From: JBDREF01 sp043820045
GTDB lineage: Bacteria; Planctomycetota; Phycisphaerae; Sedimentisphaerales; Anaerobacaceae
Reading direction: 5' to 3'
Assembly (NCBI GenBank): GCA_043820045.1
Contig: JBDREF010000293.1
Span: 1-5,888 of the forward strand
DNA: 5,888 nucleotides
Shown: one piece after another, positions 3,978-5,888 of the stretch
Position numbering within the stretch: position 1 is the stretch's first letter
Layout of the letters: each line of letters begins with the position of its first letter
Made by a program: the position numbers and the translations under genes
Notes under the pieces: model-generated
Databases searched by the model: none
Told to the model about the DNA's origin: nothing
The model's input: only the letters and a program-made list of their open reading frames with translations

Positions 3978-5888
3978 CTAAGGAGCGGTTCTCGGTAGGT
4001 AGAGCCGGATGTCGTCGAAATACATCTTGCCTGAACCGCCGGGGGCCGTCTGATTACCCTTCGCGCCCAGACCGAGAGCAATCCTGTCAACGTTCGCCAT
4101 GTTTATGCCCTGATCGGCGAACTTCTGCAGCGGAATGACCCACTCTGTCCAGGTGTCGATTGTTGCCGCGTTTACGTCATCGTGGTACACGGCAGCAGGG
4201 TTACCGGTGGCATTCGACAGGGTCACATAAAGCGGCTCGGCAGCGTTGCTGGAAATGCCGATGTCCTGGTGCGCCCACTGCGGGCTGGCCGTCCCGGTGA
4301 TAGTGACGTTTGAGAACTTGGCTTCGCAGGTCAGAGCAACGTCATGGCTGGTCAGTGCCAGGCCCACATAGACATTGGATGCCATCGTGATGCTCTGCGG
4401 ATTCCAGGACATAGGAGTCCATGATACGCCGTCACTCGAATAGTGGCCCCTAAACGCGCCACTGACGCTACGTTCCAGTTTTATCCAGTAGGGGGCGATT
4501 ATGGCCATCTGCGCGGGGGACGCCACCGAGGTATCGCTCGTGGCGCTGGCGTCCGTATCGGGCCTCGCCTGGAAACGGCAGCCGTTGGTGGGCGTGCCGT
4601 CGGCGTTGGTGGGCATGATATAGACCGCTGCGAATTTGGAGCCCGGATCGAGTGTTTCGCGGATCATTACGCCGGCCTTTGCCCACGCATTTGTGTTCTG
4701 AACGCTCTCAACCTTGGCCACAATCGAACCTCCTCCAGTGAGCATCTTGTAGGCGAAGTGGAACTGATCCGCGGTGCCCCAGATATCTGCACCTCCGGCG
4801 GTCAGGGTATAGGTGCCGACGGGCCCTTCGGTGAAGCTGCCGACCGATGCCGGGTTGCCCCTGAACCAAATCGACAATTCCGAAACGCCCTCGGTTGTCC
4901 AGTCACGCGGAGAAGCCAACGTCAGTGTTGCCTCAGAACTCTTCAGGTTGTTGTCGTAGCGATACGGCATCGACTGGCCGCCATGGACGATAGTCTGCTC
5001 GGCGTAAGGAGGAAGGTCGTTGCCGACCAGAGCGCCATTGTTCGTGGTTCCAAAGCCATCTATCCACTTATCGAATATCCTGTTGCTCGCCGGGTCAGGT
5101 GGATCGATGTCGTTGTAGGCCTCGAAATCATCCACCACGAAGTAGTTGCCCGTTGTGAAGCTCCAGATATTGCCGGTCCACGGACTGTCGGGCTGGACGT
5201 TGTTGACTTCGTCTATCCGCCAGTAGTACGTGGTATCCAGCCGTAGCGTCCCCGGATCGTAGCTCTCGTCGCCGAGCGCCTTAGTCCCCTTGTACTCAGG
5301 CGAGGCCTTCGTGGCATTCTTGACGCCATCTAAATCTGCGCCGAAGTAAACTTCGTGCGAAGCGGCCAGAGCCCCCGCATTCCACGTAAGAGTCGGGGTC
5401 GCCTCTACACCCACGGCGCCGTTAGCCGGATTCGGATTACCCACGGCACCCTCGGTTGTGAAGCTCCAGACATCGCCTTTGTATGTATTGATGCCGTCGA
5501 ACTCATCGACCCGCCAGTAGTAAGTCTTGGCCGCTCTAAGTGGGCCGGGAGAATAGGTTGTACCTCCCTGTGGGAGGCCCACGGTCGCGTCGTTCACAGC
5601 GTCAAAGCTGTCGCCGAAATAGACCGTGTGCAGTTTTGCACCGAAACCCGCCGTCCACTTGAGCGTCGCATTCAGAGCTACCCCCTCTGCACCATCGGAC
5701 GGGTCCGGATCATAGGCTTTTTGGGGAGGAATCGAGAAGCTCCAGATAAACCCCTTGTGCCTGGTAGTGCCGTCAGCTTCAACTTCATCAATTCGCCAGT
5801 AGTACGTTGTGCCCGGAACCAGGCCGTCGGGATAAGGAAATCCTGGAAAACCGACGACAAGAAATTCCGCGGTCTGGTTGCCTCTGAA
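3978..5888 (-). CDS. Modular extracellular protein: Fn3-like repeats and split jelly-roll domain, 5' end outside window
   Basis: The frame is open from base 5888 to the TAG at 3978-3980, giving the C-terminal 636 residues. The GTG at 5595-5597 is internal, because homologous repeat sequence continues upstream of it. Numbered from base 5888, residues 1-51, 59-145 and 150-246 are three Fn3-like modules. They share TTYYWRIDEV or a close variant at 27, 121 and 219 and end in WSFSI or WSFTT. A β-sandwich begins at about 247 (YFVVDDFEAYNDIDPPD, later ELSIWFRGNPA) and resumes at about 546 (SSNAAEPLYVTLSNATGN, TWTEWVIPLQKF, GKMYFDDIRLYLP). Between the halves sits a roughly 200-residue DUF1349-like / concanavalin-fold domain. 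I expect a cell-surface or secreted carbohydrate-binding or adhesive protein; any catalytic domain would be N-terminal and out of view. No PEP-CTERM or other C-terminal sorting signal is present. Confidence 0.85.
   Translation of the reverse strand, partial: FRGNQTAEFLVVGFPGFPYPDGLVPGTTYYWRIDEVEADGTTRHKGFIWSFSIPPQKAYDPDPSDGAEGVALNATLKWTAGFGAKLHTVYFGDSFDAVNDATVGLPQGGTTYSPGPLRAAKTYYWRVDEFDGINTYKGDVWSFTTEGAVGNPNPANGAVGVEATPTLTWNAGALAASHEVYFGADLDGVKNATKASPEYKGTKALGDESYDPGTLRLDTTYYWRIDEVNNVQPDSPWTGNIWSFTTGNYFVVDDFEAYNDIDPPDPASNRIFDKWIDGFGTTNNGALVGNDLPPYAEQTIVHGGQSMPYRYDNNLKSSEATLTLASPRDWTTEGVSELSIWFRGNPASVGSFTEGPVGTYTLTAGGADIWGTADQFHFAYKMLTGGGSIVAKVESVQNTNAWAKAGVMIRETLDPGSKFAAVYIMPTNADGTPTNGCRFQARPDTDASATSDTSVASPAQMAIIAPYWIKLERSVSGAFRGHYSSDGVSWTPMSWNPQSITMASNVYVGLALTSHDVALTCEAKFSNVTITGTASPQWAHQDIGISSNAAEPLYVTLSNATGNPAAVYHDDVNAATIDTWTEWVIPLQKFADQGINMANVDRIALGLGAKGNQTAPGGSGKMYFDDIRLYLPRTAP
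4254..4853 (-). other. DUF1349-like / concanavalin-like domain inserted in a jelly-roll domain
   Basis: About 200 residues, from SVGSFTEGPVGTYTLTAGGA to roughly VTITGTASPQWAH, fall between WFRGNPA and AAEPLYVTLSNA. Landmarks are DIWGTADQFHFAYKMLTGGG, SIVAKVESVQNTNAWAKAGV, MIRETLDPGSKFAAVYIM, IAPYWIKLERSVSGAFRGHY, SSDGVSWTPM, and VYVGLALTSH followed by AKFSNVTI. These match the DUF1349 / 'regulation of enolase protein 1' type lamin-G-like fold as I know it. The flanks read as one continuous β-sandwich when joined, so this is an insertion and not an end-to-end fusion. Boundaries are good to about 10 residues. Confidence 0.65.
5151..5888 (-). repeat. Tandem Fn3-like modules, one partial and two complete
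   Basis: Modules cover 5736-5888 (partial), 5454-5714 and 5151-5441. The repeat is visible in the DNA: CGCCAGTAGTA (TYYWR codons, plus-strand reading) is at 5794, 5512 and 5218, and AAGCTCCAGA (WSF codons) is at 5737, 5461 and 5158. The protein period is 94-98 residues. Each complete module runs from an [DN]GAxGVxxxxTLxWxAG segment through VYFG to TTYYWR[IV]DE and WSFTT. More copies probably lie beyond the right edge. Confidence 0.8.

Noticed and set aside
4443..5246. Plus-strand ORF of 267 codons
   Set aside because: It is antisense to the modular surface protein, has biased Arg/Gly/Val-rich composition without domains, and crosses the jelly-roll and repeat region whose minus-strand reading is clearly genuine.
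5595..5597. GTG start for the modular surface protein
   Set aside because: The same frame stays open to base 5888 and encodes further Fn3-like module sequence, so the true start is outside the window.
5678..5860. Short minus-strand ORF of 60 codons in another frame
   Set aside because: It overlaps the in-frame Fn3-like modules, shows no ribosome site and no recognisable features.

Overview
This window reads as a piece of a Gram-negative chromosome, most likely from a Planctomycetota bacterium of the Phycisphaerae / Sedimentisphaerales type. That assignment is inference. It rests on the secreted modular protein at the right end (tandem modules with TTYYWR[IV]DE and WSFTT motifs, then a DDFEAYND-type β-sandwich), a style I associate with that group, together with outer-membrane-type lipoproteins and moderate GC. 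All supported genes lie on the minus strand, so transcription runs from high to low coordinates.

Right part (3978-5888): the C-terminal 636 residues of a large modular extracellular protein whose start lies beyond base 5888. It has two complete and one partial fibronectin-III-like modules, then a jelly-roll (carbohydrate-binding-like) domain that appears to be split by an inserted DUF1349-like / concanavalin-like domain of about 200 residues. A strong hairpin terminator (3888-3930) follows its stop codon.

Middle (3714-3890): a compact control region. A σ70-like promoter (TTGATT, 17 bp, TAAAAT) starts inside the tail of that terminator. About 11 nt after the predicted start site is a perfect GGAGGT and a 28-codon upstream ORF, which runs through a patch of 7-bp-periodic repeats and stops 31 nt before the first large gene.

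Left part (1-3713): a tightly packed four-gene operon. In order: a 463-residue COG3014-type TPR-like lipoprotein, a YcfL (DUF1425) lipoprotein, an LpoB-family lipoprotein, and a secreted protein with FlgT-like N-terminal, CsgG/TolB-like middle and FlgT-C-like domains, which runs off the left edge. Gaps are 27, 3 and 35 nt. The first three have clear lipoboxes without Asp at +2, so an outer-membrane location is expected. The ycfL-lpoB order matches the E. coli locus encoding the PBP1B activator LpoB, but this LpoB lacks the long linker that E. coli LpoB uses to reach through the peptidoglycan. The operon is the most interesting part of the window: an envelope lipoprotein assembly combining LpoB, YcfL, a TPR-like scaffold and a FlgT/CsgG-like partner.
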